A stretch of DNA of 64,000 nucleotides from Paenibacillus oryzisoli (GCF_001653565.1 NZ_LYPB01000091.1:136518-200517); one strand, 5' to 3'. Shown: positions 1 through 10,044, counted from the stretch's first letter. Notes: a model not told the origin generated them from the sequence alone. Made by a program: numbers and translations.

Positions 1-211
1 TCAACTTCGTAATCGCACCTAATAGCATCATAGTAATAATAATAGGCAGCATTTGCTTACGATAAGGTTTCATATAGCCAAACAAGCGTTTTAATTGGCC
101 CCAGTCAAACGGCTTTTCGATCAGTTCATCATCTTGATAGACGAAGCGATTGCCAGTTTGTGAATCTGGATTCGGCGCAGCCGCCTCAGCTTGTTTCGAT
201 GGATTACTCAA
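1..211 (-). CDS. ABC exporter subunit, 5' part only (heterodimer partner)
   Basis: Reading leftward from a TTG codon at 211-209, an open frame runs off the window edge. It encodes a polar N-terminus with PFDWGQLKRLFGYMKPY followed by the start of a hydrophobic helix, the usual opening of an exporter-type ABC half-transporter. The TTG overlaps the TGA stop of the upstream transporter gene, and a GAAAGAAGG ribosome site lies about 8 nt ahead of it, so the two are translationally coupled. The partner has a degenerate ATPase site, so this subunit should carry the consensus glutamate in a heterodimer of the BmrCD or TM287/288 kind. That part of the protein is outside the window. Substrate unknown. 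Confidence 0.75.
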   Translation of the reverse strand, partial: MSNPSKQAEAAAPNPDSQTGNRFVYQDDELIEKPFDWGQLKRLFGYMKPYRKQMLPIIITMMLLGAITKL

Positions 212-2058
212 TTTGCCAACCTTCTTTCTGGCTTGGAGGAATGGGTTATTGGATTGCCTTCGGAAACTTCTGAGTCTGCAGAAGTCCCCTCTTCTCGAGT
301 AACCGCTGCTTGGTTCTGAGCAGTTTGGTTTTGTGGACCATCCGCATATTGAATATCATACGTTTGACGGTACAAGCCATCTTGCTGCAGTAATTCTTGA
401 TGCTTACCTCGTTGAATGACGCGCCCTTTATCCAGGACAATGATTTCATCCGCGTGTTTCAATGAAGAAATTCGGTGGGCAATAATGAAAGTTGTTCGAC
501 CTGCCATAACTTCACCAAAACCAGCTTGAATCTCATGCTCTGTTTCCATGTCAACTGCACTTGTGGCGTCGTCTAGTACGAGAATTTTCGGATCTTTGAT
601 CAAAGCTCTAGCAATCGCAATACGCTGTTTTTGTCCCCCTGAAAGTCCAAGTCCCCGTTCACCAACTAAGGTGTCGTAGCCCTCAGGAAGTTCTGAAATG
701 AAATCATGCGCTTTCGCTAGTTTCGCAGCCCGAATAATTTCATCCATAGTCACATCTTTGCGACCGTAAGCGATATTATTGCGTATTGTAGAAGAAAATA
801 GAAACGTTTCTTGGAAAACTGTTGAAATTTGGCTTCGGTAGCTTTCAATCTGTAAGGAACGAATATCCTTTCCATCCAGCATTACCTTGCCTTCTTTGAC
901 ATTATAAGCTCTCATGAGGAGAGAGATCACCGTTGTTTTACCGGAACCTGTGCTTCCTAGAAGACCAATAACGGAACCTGGAGGCGCATCTAATGAAAAA
1001 TCATACAATGCTGGTTGTTTCTCTGGATAAGCGAACGTTACGTGATCAAAACGTACATGACCATCAACCTTGGTCAAGGCCGCAGCGGTATCGCTATCTT
1101 TGACATGCATATAGTGATGCAGAACCTCAAGGATTTTCTCACCAGAAGCTTTTGTTTGTGTAAAGTTATTAATGTGAAAACCAAGTCCCCACATCGGCCC
1201 GATTATGTACCAAATAAGACTAAAGCATGCTACCAAATCCCCTAGTGAAATCGACCCATCAATAACCATGTAACCGCCAGCACCAAGTAGTATAACGACA
1301 CTCAAGTTCGCTAGAATCTCCATAATCGGGAAGTACTTCGCCCAAATCCCTGACGATCCAATATTCATGGACTTGTAATCTTCATTGCGTTCTGCGAACT
1401 TGGTAATTTCATGCGGTTCGCGAGCAAAAGATTTAACGGTCCGAACACCTGTAATATTTTCTTGAACAGCAGTCGTCATCGTGCTCAGAGACTGACGCAC
1501 CATCCGGAAAGCCGGGTGAATTTTACCTTCAAAGCGAACGGCAGTAAATGCTAGAAATGGCATCGTAATCATTGTAAGTAAAGCTAACTTCCAAGAGATA
1601 GAGAACATCATCGCCATACCAAAAACAAGCATTAACAAAACGTTCAGAATCTGTGCGAAGCCAAAACCAATAAACTGGCGAATCGCTTCTAGATCGGCTG
1701 TCAATCTTGACATCAGATCTCCTGTCCTCGCTTGATCATAGTACTGAAATGATAAATACTGCAGCTTGTTGTACAGCGCATTCCGTAAGTGGTATGCAAC
1801 ACGGTTTCCTAAGCGACCCCCGCACAAACCATGTAGAAACTGGAACATCCCTTTCATAGAAACGACAATAACAACAAATAGTGCCAATCGTGGAACTAAG
1901 TCAAATTGCTTCTTGGTGATCACTTCGTCAATTAAATAGCGAAGTAAATTGGGATACACCAAGCCGAGCGCGGTAGCGATTGCAAGACATGCAATTGCTC
2001 CAAAAAACAGTTTTTTCTCTGGCCAAAAATATGGCTTCAGTTGCCTGAATACATCCAC
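208..2058 (-). CDS. ABC exporter subunit with degenerate catalytic site
   Basis: A 616-residue half-transporter. An exporter-type six-helix membrane domain fills about residues 15-310 and the nucleotide-binding domain about 335-570. Visible motifs are Walker A GSTGSGKT (368-375), signature LSGGQ (472-476), Walker B ILVLD and the switch histidine in IIAHR. The residue after Walker B is Asp497 (LDDATS), where active ATPases have Glu. This substitution is typical of one half of heterodimeric exporters such as BmrC or TM287. The start is GTG at 2058 behind AAGGAGG. A possible promoter TTGCTC-17-TAAGAT lies upstream. The next gene overlaps its stop codon. It probably exports a drug, lipid or peptide; the substrate cannot be read from sequence. 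Confidence 0.9.
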   Translation of the reverse strand: MDVFRQLKPYFWPEKKLFFGAIACLAIATALGLVYPNLLRYLIDEVITKKQFDLVPRLALFVVIVVSMKGMFQFLHGLCGGRLGNRVAYHLRNALYNKLQYLSFQYYDQARTGDLMSRLTADLEAIRQFIGFGFAQILNVLLMLVFGMAMMFSISWKLALLTMITMPFLAFTAVRFEGKIHPAFRMVRQSLSTMTTAVQENITGVRTVKSFAREPHEITKFAERNEDYKSMNIGSSGIWAKYFPIMEILANLSVVILLGAGGYMVIDGSISLGDLVACFSLIWYIIGPMWGLGFHINNFTQTKASGEKILEVLHHYMHVKDSDTAAALTKVDGHVRFDHVTFAYPEKQPALYDFSLDAPPGSVIGLLGSTGSGKTTVISLLMRAYNVKEGKVMLDGKDIRSLQIESYRSQISTVFQETFLFSSTIRNNIAYGRKDVTMDEIIRAAKLAKAHDFISELPEGYDTLVGERGLGLSGGQKQRIAIARALIKDPKILVLDDATSAVDMETEHEIQAGFGEVMAGRTTFIIAHRISSLKHADEIIVLDKGRVIQRGKHQELLQQDGLYRQTYDIQYADGPQNQTAQNQAAVTREEGTSADSEVSEGNPITHSSKPERRLAN

Positions 2059-2268
2059 TTTGGGCCCTCCTTAAAAGGATAGATTTGAAACGCTTATAAT
2101 GTGTGAACACTTTATGAATCTTAACACCATCACTATATGTGAGCAATTCGAGGATACTCGGATTTAAACGCTTAATTAGGCATAAATTCACAAATTCGTG
2201 TAGTAATCCCCCCTATTCTTTTAAATCATCGGGATACCCGCCATTGAAAGCCCTTACATGAGCAATCC

Positions 2269-2312
2269 AAAAAAAGGGGCAACTAAGTTCCGAAGAACCT
2301 AGTCACCCTTTT
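2269..2312 (-). terminator. Rho-independent terminator after dynA
   Basis: On the minus strand a stem built from GGGTGACTAGGTTC with its imperfect complement around a TTCG tetraloop is followed by seven T residues. It lies just beyond the stop codon of the dynamin gene and separates it from the ABC exporter pair. Confidence 0.85.
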
Positions 2313-2321
2313 GTTTAACAG

Positions 2322-5300
2322 CTAAACAAACGCCTTCAACTGATGCTGTTTAGATATAAGTTCATCCAAATCAATCTTCATTTGGAGTGCATCTCGAAGC
2401 CCCTCTGCATGCTCTTTCACCTGTTGGTCCATGATCGATTTCTGAGAAATCAACCAATTTTCTAGCTGTATGCCGTAAGCTTGTTCAAGTTCATGCGTTT
2501 GTGTTTCGATAAAAGCAATAACCGGCGCATTAATCCGATTCTCTAATTCGGCCTTTAGCTTACTTTTGCCATCACCTTCAAAAAATTGCTTCGCATTCTT
2601 AAAATAACTTTGAAGCAGCTTCAAGCTTACTTCGGATGCTTCTAACTTCGTTGTTACCTCTGGCGTCACAAACGTATTTGACTCATAAGAAGCCTTCTCA
2701 AACCCTTCTAACAGCAAGCTCAGCTCCTCGCCCCAGCGATTCATCCGCTTGGTGGAGATGAGATTCATACGATTCTCTACACGAAGTGTAGTTGCAAGTA
2801 CTTCTTGGGATAAATCGTGCCCAATCATCCGCAACAGTTCATTCCATGCGAATTGAATAGCTGCTTTAGGGTCCTTAGCCTCATCACGGAACGTGGATGG
2901 ATTGAATGCGAAATTATAGAGCTCGCCAAAGCGATACATCGTTCGTTGTTTGACATAGTACATCAACTCTTGAATTTCTTTTTTCAATTCCTTTAACTCA
3001 GCATCATAGCGTGTGTCATCTAGTAGATCTAAGCCCTGTTGTTCTGACGCATCCAACTTAATAAGTTGCAATCTACGTTCTTCCTCGCCTGATTGTGCTC
3101 GTTCCAGCCACTTCTGCATGGTGCTAATTGCACGATGAAGCTCTAGATTAGCCGAATGAATAGCCACATCACTGAGTTCATTCAAAGTAAACTGAACAAA
3201 TTGCTGTTCAAATGGCTGAATCCCTGATTGTACGATTAAGCTTTCATTACCATTGATCTTACCTTCAGCCGCCAAATAACTGGAAATCGGATAAATTCTC
3301 GGATGGCGTATGCCATGCTGGACTAAATTCGTTTCCACATGCTTCACAACTCCCGCAAGCTCCTCAGAGCTTGCCGCCAAATCAGAAGCGTTGACGACGA
3401 AGAACATTTTATCCATTTCAAAGCTATCCTTAACACGGCCAAGCTGAAGCAGAAACTCGCGATCTGCCTGGGAAAAAGCATGGTTATAATAAGTGACGAA
3501 GAGGATGGCATCTGCATTCTTAATATAGTTAAAAGCGACACCTGTATGTCGAGCGTTAATGGAATCTGCCCCTGGTGTATCAACGAAAATGATACCTTGA
3601 TCCGTCAATGGATTCGAATAGTATAATTCAATAAATTCTACGAAGCAGGACTTATGTTCTTCCGCGACATAACCTGAGAACTCATCCTTCGTGATCCGGA
3701 GTTCACTTCCCAACTGACCTGAGGCTGCTTCCCAACCTTTCTCTACGGCTTTCAAAAAAGAGAAATGCGGTTTTCCTTTGGCCGTCACATCCGCAGGTGA
3801 AAGCTGACTGATTCGCTTCAGTGCGCTAGTCATATCTGACGCCTCGACGCCAAGAATCTGAAGCGAGTACAACACATCTTCCAAGATCGCGTCTGCTTTC
3901 TTCATCTTGACCTTAGCCGTGCCATGCGGCCAGCCTTCTGTTGGCGGCATGATCTTATTGATTGCCGCCGTCGTCGGGTTCGGCGACACTGGCAGAACGC
4001 GTTCGCCAATCAACGCATTGGCGAACGATGATTTACCCGCGCTGAACGCTCCGAACAGCGCAATCGTGAACGTCCGCTGCCGCAGACGGTCCGCTTTCTC
4101 GCGCATGGAACGCGCGAGTGACCGCATCGACGGCAGCCCGTCGATGAGAGCGGAGGCCGCTTGCAAGTCGGCAGCCTTGCGCTCCATGCGCTTGCCGTGT
4201 TCACCCGAGGTGAACACGGATGACGCCGACTCGGCTGCCACTGCGGGGCCAGCCGAGTCCGTGCCTGCTGCCGCCGTCGCATTCGCCGCGGCTTGCAGGA
4301 TCGTGCCCATGGAGGTCACGTGCAGGTTAGCCCCGCCTTGCGGGGCTGCTGCCGGCTCCTCCATGGCCGTGAAGAGCTGCGCATCCGGCAGCGCCGGCGC
4401 AGAAGGTCTTGCCCAGCTGGCAAAGCGCAGCAGCTGGGTCTCTGCTGCCGCCTCAGATTCCTCGAGGCGGGCGAGCTCGCGGCTGGCGCTCAGCCGGCCG
4501 CTCAGGGCTTGCAGCTCAGCCGCTAGCAAAGCGGCGGCTGCACGTGAATTATCGCGGACCGCGGCCGCGATAATATCAATCACCGCAAACGCCTGTTTGC
4601 GATACTGAAGCTTCAGCTCTCCAGCAAGCTGCTTCATGTAGTTCAGCGTATATTCACCGCCAAACGTCGCACCTGTATTTACCTGTGAACCGATCAAAGC
4701 GCCAGTAACTTCAACTTTCAACGCTTCAATCTGTGCAATTAACCCAACATCATGTTGACCTTGCTCGTTTGCTGCCTTTTTCAGGGCATCTCGCAAATGC
4801 CAATCCAATTGTGCTTCTACTTGCTCTGCCAAATCGGCCTGAAACACGGTTAGCCGTTTCTCTTGCTCTGCAGCGGTCTTCGCTGCACTCGAGAAAAATC
4901 CAACCTTAAATCCTGGTTTACGGCTTTCCAGATAAGCATTTGCATAATCCCTTGTTAATGAAGGCGTAATATTCGCATTCTCAATAATAGCGCCAACATC
5001 TTTTCGAAGCTCTGTAATTAATAATTCAGGCAAGTTTTTCAATGCCGCCAGTTCTGCTTGCTTAGCAGCTGCCAACAATTGAACATCGTCAACATTGCCT
5101 TCCTCGTTCATCGCCTCCAGCAACTCCGCTTTCTGTGGTTCATGTTGCTCCGCCAACCATTTGCTATGTTCTGTTGCTAAGTAACGTGCAGAAGCATCAA
5201 TACTATAGCTTCGCAAGAGATCGCCACGTTCAATTAAACGACTTAGCAGCCATTGCAGCTTAGCGTACTCATTATGCGGGTGTGCTGGCTCCTTCATCGT

Positions 5301-6026
5301 CACAAACAACAAATCATCGGGCTCAATACCCCAATTTAAGAAAGCTTGTTTCGTTCCACTCTGATATTGTTCAAAAGGAAGCTCCCATTCCTTATGTTTA
5401 TCAATCATATTCACAACAAGGTATAGCGGTTTCCCCCACTCTTTCATCTTCTTTGTGAACGCTAAATTCACTTCCGATTGCACATGGTTATAGTCCATGA
5501 CATAGAAAACCACATCAGCTAAATGCAAAGCAGATTCGGTAGATTGATGATGCGCATCATCAGTTGAATCAATGCCTGGAGTGTCCAACAAAGCTGTATC
5601 TTCACCAAGAAAAGGAATCGGGTACGTAATTTCAACCGTTTCAATATCCGTTCCATTCACACAATAAGCCTCTAACTCGCTGAGAGGAATGGTTGTCGCC
5701 TTCTCCTGTGGAATAACCTTCCCTTCTAGACTCCGGTGCATCACATGCGCACCTGGTTGCCCATTCCGAATGCTAACAATATTAGCACTCGTTGGAATCG
5801 GGCTCGAGGGTAATAAGGCATGCCCGCACAACTGGTTAATAAGTGTTGATTTTCCAGCAGAGAAATGTCCGCAGAACGCAATATTCATCCGTCCACTATC
5901 CAGCTTATCCAGCAATTGCCCCATTTTGATGGCATTATCACCATCACCTGCATGACCCAGCACTTGCCCCATCTTCTTAAGTGCATCCGGCATGACCGTG
6001 ATGCTTCCAGCTACTAATTGCGTCAT
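2322..6026 (-). CDS. dynA: Two-headed bacterial dynamin (DynA/YpbR type)
   Basis: A 1234-residue protein with two complete dynamin-like GTPase units in one chain, as in B. subtilis DynA (about 1190 residues). Head 1 has P-loop GHFSAGKS (53-60), switch LLDTPG and G4-like VNMIDK. Head 2 has GAFSAGKSS near residue 660, FVDTPG and VNASD. Long helical stretches follow each head, as expected for stalk and paddle regions. Family knowledge: DynA tethers and fuses membranes nucleotide-independently and helps cells survive pore-forming agents and phage. The linker between the heads (about 3,950-4,560) is rich in Ala, Ser and Pro and is far more GC-rich than the rest. The ribosome site GAGGAG lies a rather long 12 nt before the ATG. 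Role is inferred from homology. Confidence 0.92.
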   Translation of the reverse strand: MTQLVAGSITVMPDALKKMGQVLGHAGDGDNAIKMGQLLDKLDSGRMNIAFCGHFSAGKSTLINQLCGHALLPSSPIPTSANIVSIRNGQPGAHVMHRSLEGKVIPQEKATTIPLSELEAYCVNGTDIETVEITYPIPFLGEDTALLDTPGIDSTDDAHHQSTESALHLADVVFYVMDYNHVQSEVNLAFTKKMKEWGKPLYLVVNMIDKHKEWELPFEQYQSGTKQAFLNWGIEPDDLLFVTMKEPAHPHNEYAKLQWLLSRLIERGDLLRSYSIDASARYLATEHSKWLAEQHEPQKAELLEAMNEEGNVDDVQLLAAAKQAELAALKNLPELLITELRKDVGAIIENANITPSLTRDYANAYLESRKPGFKVGFFSSAAKTAAEQEKRLTVFQADLAEQVEAQLDWHLRDALKKAANEQGQHDVGLIAQIEALKVEVTGALIGSQVNTGATFGGEYTLNYMKQLAGELKLQYRKQAFAVIDIIAAAVRDNSRAAAALLAAELQALSGRLSASRELARLEESEAAAETQLLRFASWARPSAPALPDAQLFTAMEEPAAAPQGGANLHVTSMGTILQAAANATAAAGTDSAGPAVAAESASSVFTSGEHGKRMERKAADLQAASALIDGLPSMRSLARSMREKADRLRQRTFTIALFGAFSAGKSSFANALIGERVLPVSPNPTTAAINKIMPPTEGWPHGTAKVKMKKADAILEDVLYSLQILGVEASDMTSALKRISQLSPADVTAKGKPHFSFLKAVEKGWEAASGQLGSELRITKDEFSGYVAEEHKSCFVEFIELYYSNPLTDQGIIFVDTPGADSINARHTGVAFNYIKNADAILFVTYYNHAFSQADREFLLQLGRVKDSFEMDKMFFVVNASDLAASSEELAGVVKHVETNLVQHGIRHPRIYPISSYLAAEGKINGNESLIVQSGIQPFEQQFVQFTLNELSDVAIHSANLELHRAISTMQKWLERAQSGEEERRLQLIKLDASEQQGLDLLDDTRYDAELKELKKEIQELMYYVKQRTMYRFGELYNFAFNPSTFRDEAKDPKAAIQFAWNELLRMIGHDLSQEVLATTLRVENRMNLISTKRMNRWGEELSLLLEGFEKASYESNTFVTPEVTTKLEASEVSLKLLQSYFKNAKQFFEGDGKSKLKAELENRINAPVIAFIETQTHELEQAYGIQLENWLISQKSIMDQQVKEHAEGLRDALQMKIDLDELISKQHQLKAFV

Positions 6027-6082
6027 TCGTTCATTCCGCTCCTCTATGATCTGTTCTTTCTTACTACCTCTCAGCTATACAG

Positions 6083-6108
6083 AAAAAAAATCTCCCAATG
6101 GGAGATTC
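6083..6108 (-). terminator. Terminator after the nth-orf91 unit
   Basis: On the minus strand a perfect stem AATCTCCC-loop-GGGAGATT runs straight into a run of eight T residues. It separates the small unknown gene from dynA. Confidence 0.9.
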
Positions 6109-6113
6109 TGGAC

Positions 6114-6389
6114 TTACGTGAGGGCGATTTTTTCTTTTTCCGGAAGGAAAATTTCAAAAACGTCACGATGTTGAAGAATCGTAATATCCGAATCCTTCAC
6201 TTTCATCACAACAACCTCGGATTTTGTTTTCATTTTGTCTATGTAATTCTGAGGAACCTCACCGGATTCACTGACTGTTACACCTTCAATGACTTTTTCC
6301 TCATTATCAGCGAGCGGCGTATTGATGACTTGCTCATAAATATCGGAGAACAATTCGAAGCTATTCGTATATACGGCGATGCATTTCAT
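6114..6389 (-). CDS. Small conserved-looking protein of unknown function, 91 aa
   Basis: I do not recognise this family. The frame could start earlier, but an AAAGGATGG ribosome site fits an ATG at 6389, giving a protein beginning MKCIAVYTNSFE. It is soluble-looking, acidic, with alternating beta-like and helical stretches and no signal peptide or membrane segment. Two segments (VVMKVKDSDITIL and DVFEIFLP) look like beta strands. It lies 25 nt downstream of nth on the same strand and before a strong terminator, so it is probably co-transcribed with nth. No function is proposed. Confidence 0.7.
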   Translation of the reverse strand: MKCIAVYTNSFELFSDIYEQVINTPLADNEEKVIEGVTVSESGEVPQNYIDKMKTKSEVVVMKVKDSDITILQHRDVFEIFLPEKEKIALT

Positions 6390-6414
6390 TTCTATCCCAT
6401 CCTTTGTCAGCATT

Positions 6415-7086
6415 TCATTTGTTTGTAATAGTTTTCCTAGTTGGCTGTGGTTTCATACGTTTCTTCCCCTCACGGCATTTGTCCAATAATGGACAGAACG
6501 CGCAATTGGGGTTCTGTGCCTTACAGTGATATCGACCAAAGAATATAAGCCGATGATGTGTTTGCGTCCATTCGTCTCGAGGTACTTTCTTCATGAGCTT
6601 CTTTTCAACTTCCAGCACGGAATCGTCCCAGTCTACAAGTCCTAATCGCTTAGAGACTCGTTCCACATGCGTATCAACCGCAATGGCCGGCACGCCGAAA
6701 GCGTTCGATACAACGACATTCGCCGTCTTACGTCCTACACCTGGCAATTCAACTAACTGCTCATGTTTCTCAGGAATTTCACCACCGAACTTGTCCAGTA
6801 GCAACTGACACAGCTTATGAATATGACTAGCCTTGTTACGAAACAGTCCAATCCTCCGAATGTCTTGCTCCAATTCCTCTAACGGAACAGCCAAGTAGTC
6901 TTCAGGGCAGGTGTACTTCGCAAACAAGTCTTTAGTAACCTTATTCACGGTTTCATCCGTACACTGAGCTGATAACAATACAGCAATCGTTAATTCAAAT
7001 GGATTACTGTGGTTCAACTCACAATGTGCATCCGGGTATAGCTCACCGATCGTATCGAGAATATGTCTTACTGTCTTCTGTGTCAT
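6415..7086 (-). CDS. nth: Endonuclease III (DNA glycosylase/AP lyase)
   Basis: Removes oxidised pyrimidines from DNA and cleaves the resulting abasic site in base-excision repair. The 223 residues hold the helix-hairpin-helix ELPGVGRKTANVV with the catalytic lysine, the catalytic aspartate in VDTHVERVS, and the C-terminal iron-sulphur cluster ligands in the spacing C-x6-C-x2-C-x5-C (CKAQNPNCAFCPLLDKC). Length is normal for the family. AAGGAAG lies 8 nt before the ATG. In B. subtilis nth follows dnaD directly; here dnaD is about 26 kb away. Confidence 0.97.
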   Translation of the reverse strand: MTQKTVRHILDTIGELYPDAHCELNHSNPFELTIAVLLSAQCTDETVNKVTKDLFAKYTCPEDYLAVPLEELEQDIRRIGLFRNKASHIHKLCQLLLDKFGGEIPEKHEQLVELPGVGRKTANVVVSNAFGVPAIAVDTHVERVSKRLGLVDWDDSVLEVEKKLMKKVPRDEWTQTHHRLIFFGRYHCKAQNPNCAFCPLLDKCREGKKRMKPQPTRKTITNK

Positions 7087-7206
7087 AGCTGATCTTCCTT
7101 ACGGTCGTAATATTCTCCAGTTTATCGAATTGTTAGGTCAGAATCAATCCTTGAAAGCGTCAAAATGCGAACATTTTCTAAAAAATAAACATTTTTTTTT
7201 GAAAAA

Positions 7207-7257
7207 CAGAAAAAACCGTCTGTTTGAGACCAATAGCTTCTCAAAACAGACGGTTTT
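7207..7257 (-). terminator. Strong terminator after the SLH protein gene
   Basis: A long stem (AAAACCGTCTGTTTTGAGA pairing with TCTCAAACAGACGGTTTT) ends in a T-run on the minus strand, just beyond the SLH gene. The other strand also has a short T-run, so it may work in both directions. Confidence 0.9.
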
Positions 7258-7279
7258 CCCCTAACATTTGTTCAAATTT

Positions 7280-10018
7280 CTATTTTTCAATTTCAACAAT
7301 TTTATTATCAAGGATATACAAATTCAATTGATCACCAGTTACATAAGAGGTTAACGGAACAACTGTGGAACCCGTATGGAAGTAAGCTCTCGGGAATACA
7401 TTGTACGCAGTACGATCACCTGTATTCGTAGCTTTCACATACACTTGGTTCAACGTAGAGCTATATTGATCAAACTCACGTTTAGAAAGAGTAGCTACTT
7501 GGATAAGCATTTTATCATTGATATCCTTCATCAATTGAACGCGATCCCCCACTTTAATGGAGGAGAAGCTCAAGTCTGCACCACCGTTCACTTTCACACT
7601 GTAATTGCTGCCTGCATTAATGACTTGGCTTTTACCCGTAAAATCTTGAACAGTCAAGCTTGTACCTGCCGCATTCACAGCTGTTACTTTACCACGAATC
7701 GGAGTAATTAACTCTGCTTTCGTGATCGTCAGCCCTTTGAATGTCAGTTTCACATAATCATCAATCGCCAGATCAGCGAACACTGCGCTAGTACCATCGG
7801 CTTTCACTAGAGAAATTCCATCTAATGGGATCGTATAGTTCGTATTATTGGTGTCCATAACCGTAGCTTGTTTCAAATTCGCATTGGTTAGTAGAGTTTT
7901 ATATATGGTCGTATTCGTTGTAACGATTTTAGTTACTGTCGTTTGATCATAGCTAAGCAGCAGACTTACTTTATCTCCCACTTTCAAATCAGCGAGTGTA
8001 CTGTTCGGCTTATTAGCAAGTTCAACGATCGGCGTGTAGTTAAGTTTAAACGTTAAACTTTGACCACTATCCGTTTTCAATGTGACATCATTCGTCTGTA
8101 AATTCAATTGTGTTAAAACACCGTCCAACTGTGTGGACATTTGAATACTTAACACCTTTTTGTTAGAAACCAAGACATCCACATATTTGCCAGGGGTAAA
8201 AACACTATTGAAAGAACTAAACGGCAGTTTGCTGCCATTAAACGTGATTGAAATACCATCAGTTAGAATATAAGCATTTGGGTTTCCAGCATTATCAATC
8301 ACTGATAAAAATTTGGATGAGTCCTGATAGCTGACAATTTTGGCAAAGTATAAGTTCTCAATCGATCGATTAATTACCGTAATCTTTGTAACCTTATTAT
8401 TCAGCACGTCAAGCTTTAATTGATCACCAGCAGCCAGATCATACATACTTGCGTTCGTTAATCCATCAATAACAACACTAGCATTGTTACTCAATTCAAA
8501 GGCATCTACTGTCTTGCCCGATGTTTTATTGATTAAAATCGTAGAATGATCGTCCGTAAATTGTTTGAACGTCCCTTCTACACTCGTTCCAACATCAGCT
8601 TGCTTCTTAACGATAATTTTTACAATCTCACTATTCTTGACCGTGTATTCTACCGTATCGCCAACATGGATGGCATCCATACTAATTAAAGTGTTATCCG
8701 CAAGTGTCGCAACTACATTACTGGAGAAACCGAAAGTCTCAGGTTCACCTGTTTCGGACGGAAGCAACGTCAATTGCATGGCTTCTTTATTCAACGTTTG
8801 AATATCGCCGAGGGCTGTTTTGTTCACCGGTACTTGTTTCACAATAATAGATGTATATTTGTCGCTGTCTACAAGTTGACTTTTACGAATTTGGATCGTG
8901 CTTCCTGTAACGATTTCACCCAAGCTAAGTCCTCGCCCATCAGCATCTGTTACAGTAACATCCGAAGCTAAGTCATAGCTTTCATAATCATCTAAGGTTG
9001 CTTTCATCCCTGTTAAATTAAGCTTCAATAATTGACCTTCATGAATGTCCATGTGCAGTTTATCACTAAGAATTTCCACGTAATATGCTGTACCATTTAC
9101 TTGTACAATGGAGATTTCATATGTTTCTTGTAATTCTTTTGATGAAATAGCTTGATCATTCTTATTCCCGAAAAACACGGTATTCGCTGAGATCTTATAC
9201 GTACTTGTATTTCCGTCTTTATCCATGAGTCCAATGCTTTCGCTCGTTAGGCTAGTCATATAACCCTTCTTAGCGCGCTCTGGCAAAGTAGTCGAATCTT
9301 TCTGCGAACGACTTAAGAAGGCTGCCATTTGTGCACGTGTTACCGCACCCTTTGGTTGAAATGATCCATCTTCGAATCCATCTACAATTTTCAAAGCTAC
9401 AGCTGCATTGATGAAACCTAATGCGCTACTGCTAATTTGTGTATTATCCGTGAAAGAAGTTGCATTGCCCGATAAGCTTTCTGCAAGTGACGCTTTACCA
9501 ATAGCGCGAATCACGACTTCAGCTACCCATTCTCTCGTTGCTTTTTGTTGTCCCCATTTAACAGCTGTAGTAGCCCCTGGATTTTTTAATTTTTCTTGTT
9601 CCCATGAAATCAAACCCTTTTTTTCTGCGACGTCTACATAGTTGCGTGCATAATTATCAACTAACAAGAATCCTGGAAAAACGGTGTCAGATTTCAAGTT
9701 ATCGACTTCGGATTGTAATCCCATCATCCGTGTAGCCATAATGAGTACATCTTGTTGGGTTACTGACGTTTCTGGCGAATAGATGCCATCACCAACTCCT
9801 TCAATAACACCTTCCAAGGCAAGCTTGGAAATGTGACGAATCCCCCAATAATTACTACTCACATCGTTAAACGATAGACGAACATTCGAATTCGCAGTTG
9901 TTGTTGAAGTCGACGTAGTCGTTGAATTATTCACGGATGCTGCAAGGACTGGCGTACCTGCTAGACTTGTGATGATTAGTGAGCTTACGATAGCACTCGC
10001 CAATTGCTTATTTTTCAT
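7280..10018 (-). CDS. Secreted SLH-domain surface protein with repeated beta modules
   Basis: A 912-residue exported protein. It has a signal peptide (basic start, hydrophobic core, cleavage near PVLAA), a Thr/Ser stretch, then three S-layer homology units in about residues 45-240. The first and third are clear (NYWGIRHISKLALEGVIEGVGDG; FINAAVALKIVDGFEDGSF followed by VTRAQMAAFLSR). The remaining 670 residues are a succession of related beta-rich modules with phrases such as VGDTVEYTV, AGDQLKLDV, VGDKVSLLL and VGDRVQLM. SLH units bind pyruvylated secondary cell-wall polymers, so this should be anchored to the wall. It is last in a run with the GerMN lipoprotein and the amidase. Ligand and purpose are unknown. 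Confidence 0.9.
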   Translation of the reverse strand: MKNKQLASAIVSSLIITSLAGTPVLAASVNNSTTTSTSTTTANSNVRLSFNDVSSNYWGIRHISKLALEGVIEGVGDGIYSPETSVTQQDVLIMATRMMGLQSEVDNLKSDTVFPGFLLVDNYARNYVDVAEKKGLISWEQEKLKNPGATTAVKWGQQKATREWVAEVVIRAIGKASLAESLSGNATSFTDNTQISSSALGFINAAVALKIVDGFEDGSFQPKGAVTRAQMAAFLSRSQKDSTTLPERAKKGYMTSLTSESIGLMDKDGNTSTYKISANTVFFGNKNDQAISSKELQETYEISIVQVNGTAYYVEILSDKLHMDIHEGQLLKLNLTGMKATLDDYESYDLASDVTVTDADGRGLSLGEIVTGSTIQIRKSQLVDSDKYTSIIVKQVPVNKTALGDIQTLNKEAMQLTLLPSETGEPETFGFSSNVVATLADNTLISMDAIHVGDTVEYTVKNSEIVKIIVKKQADVGTSVEGTFKQFTDDHSTILINKTSGKTVDAFELSNNASVVIDGLTNASMYDLAAGDQLKLDVLNNKVTKITVINRSIENLYFAKIVSYQDSSKFLSVIDNAGNPNAYILTDGISITFNGSKLPFSSFNSVFTPGKYVDVLVSNKKVLSIQMSTQLDGVLTQLNLQTNDVTLKTDSGQSLTFKLNYTPIVELANKPNSTLADLKVGDKVSLLLSYDQTTVTKIVTTNTTIYKTLLTNANLKQATVMDTNNTNYTIPLDGISLVKADGTSAVFADLAIDDYVKLTFKGLTITKAELITPIRGKVTAVNAAGTSLTVQDFTGKSQVINAGSNYSVKVNGGADLSFSSIKVGDRVQLMKDINDKMLIQVATLSKREFDQYSSTLNQVYVKATNTGDRTAYNVFPRAYFHTGSTVVPLTSYVTGDQLNLYILDNKIVEIEK

Positions 10019-10044
10019 AATCTAAGTTAACTCCTCTTCAATTC

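Noticed and set aside
3907..4608. Long open frame on the plus strand inside dynA (233 codons)
   Set aside because: It is the antisense of the GC-rich linker, where stops are rare. It has no ribosome site and the minus-strand frame has clear GTPase motifs.
6018..6428. 136-codon plus-strand frame over the 91-residue gene
   Set aside because: It crosses a terminator and is antisense to a frame with a good ribosome site.
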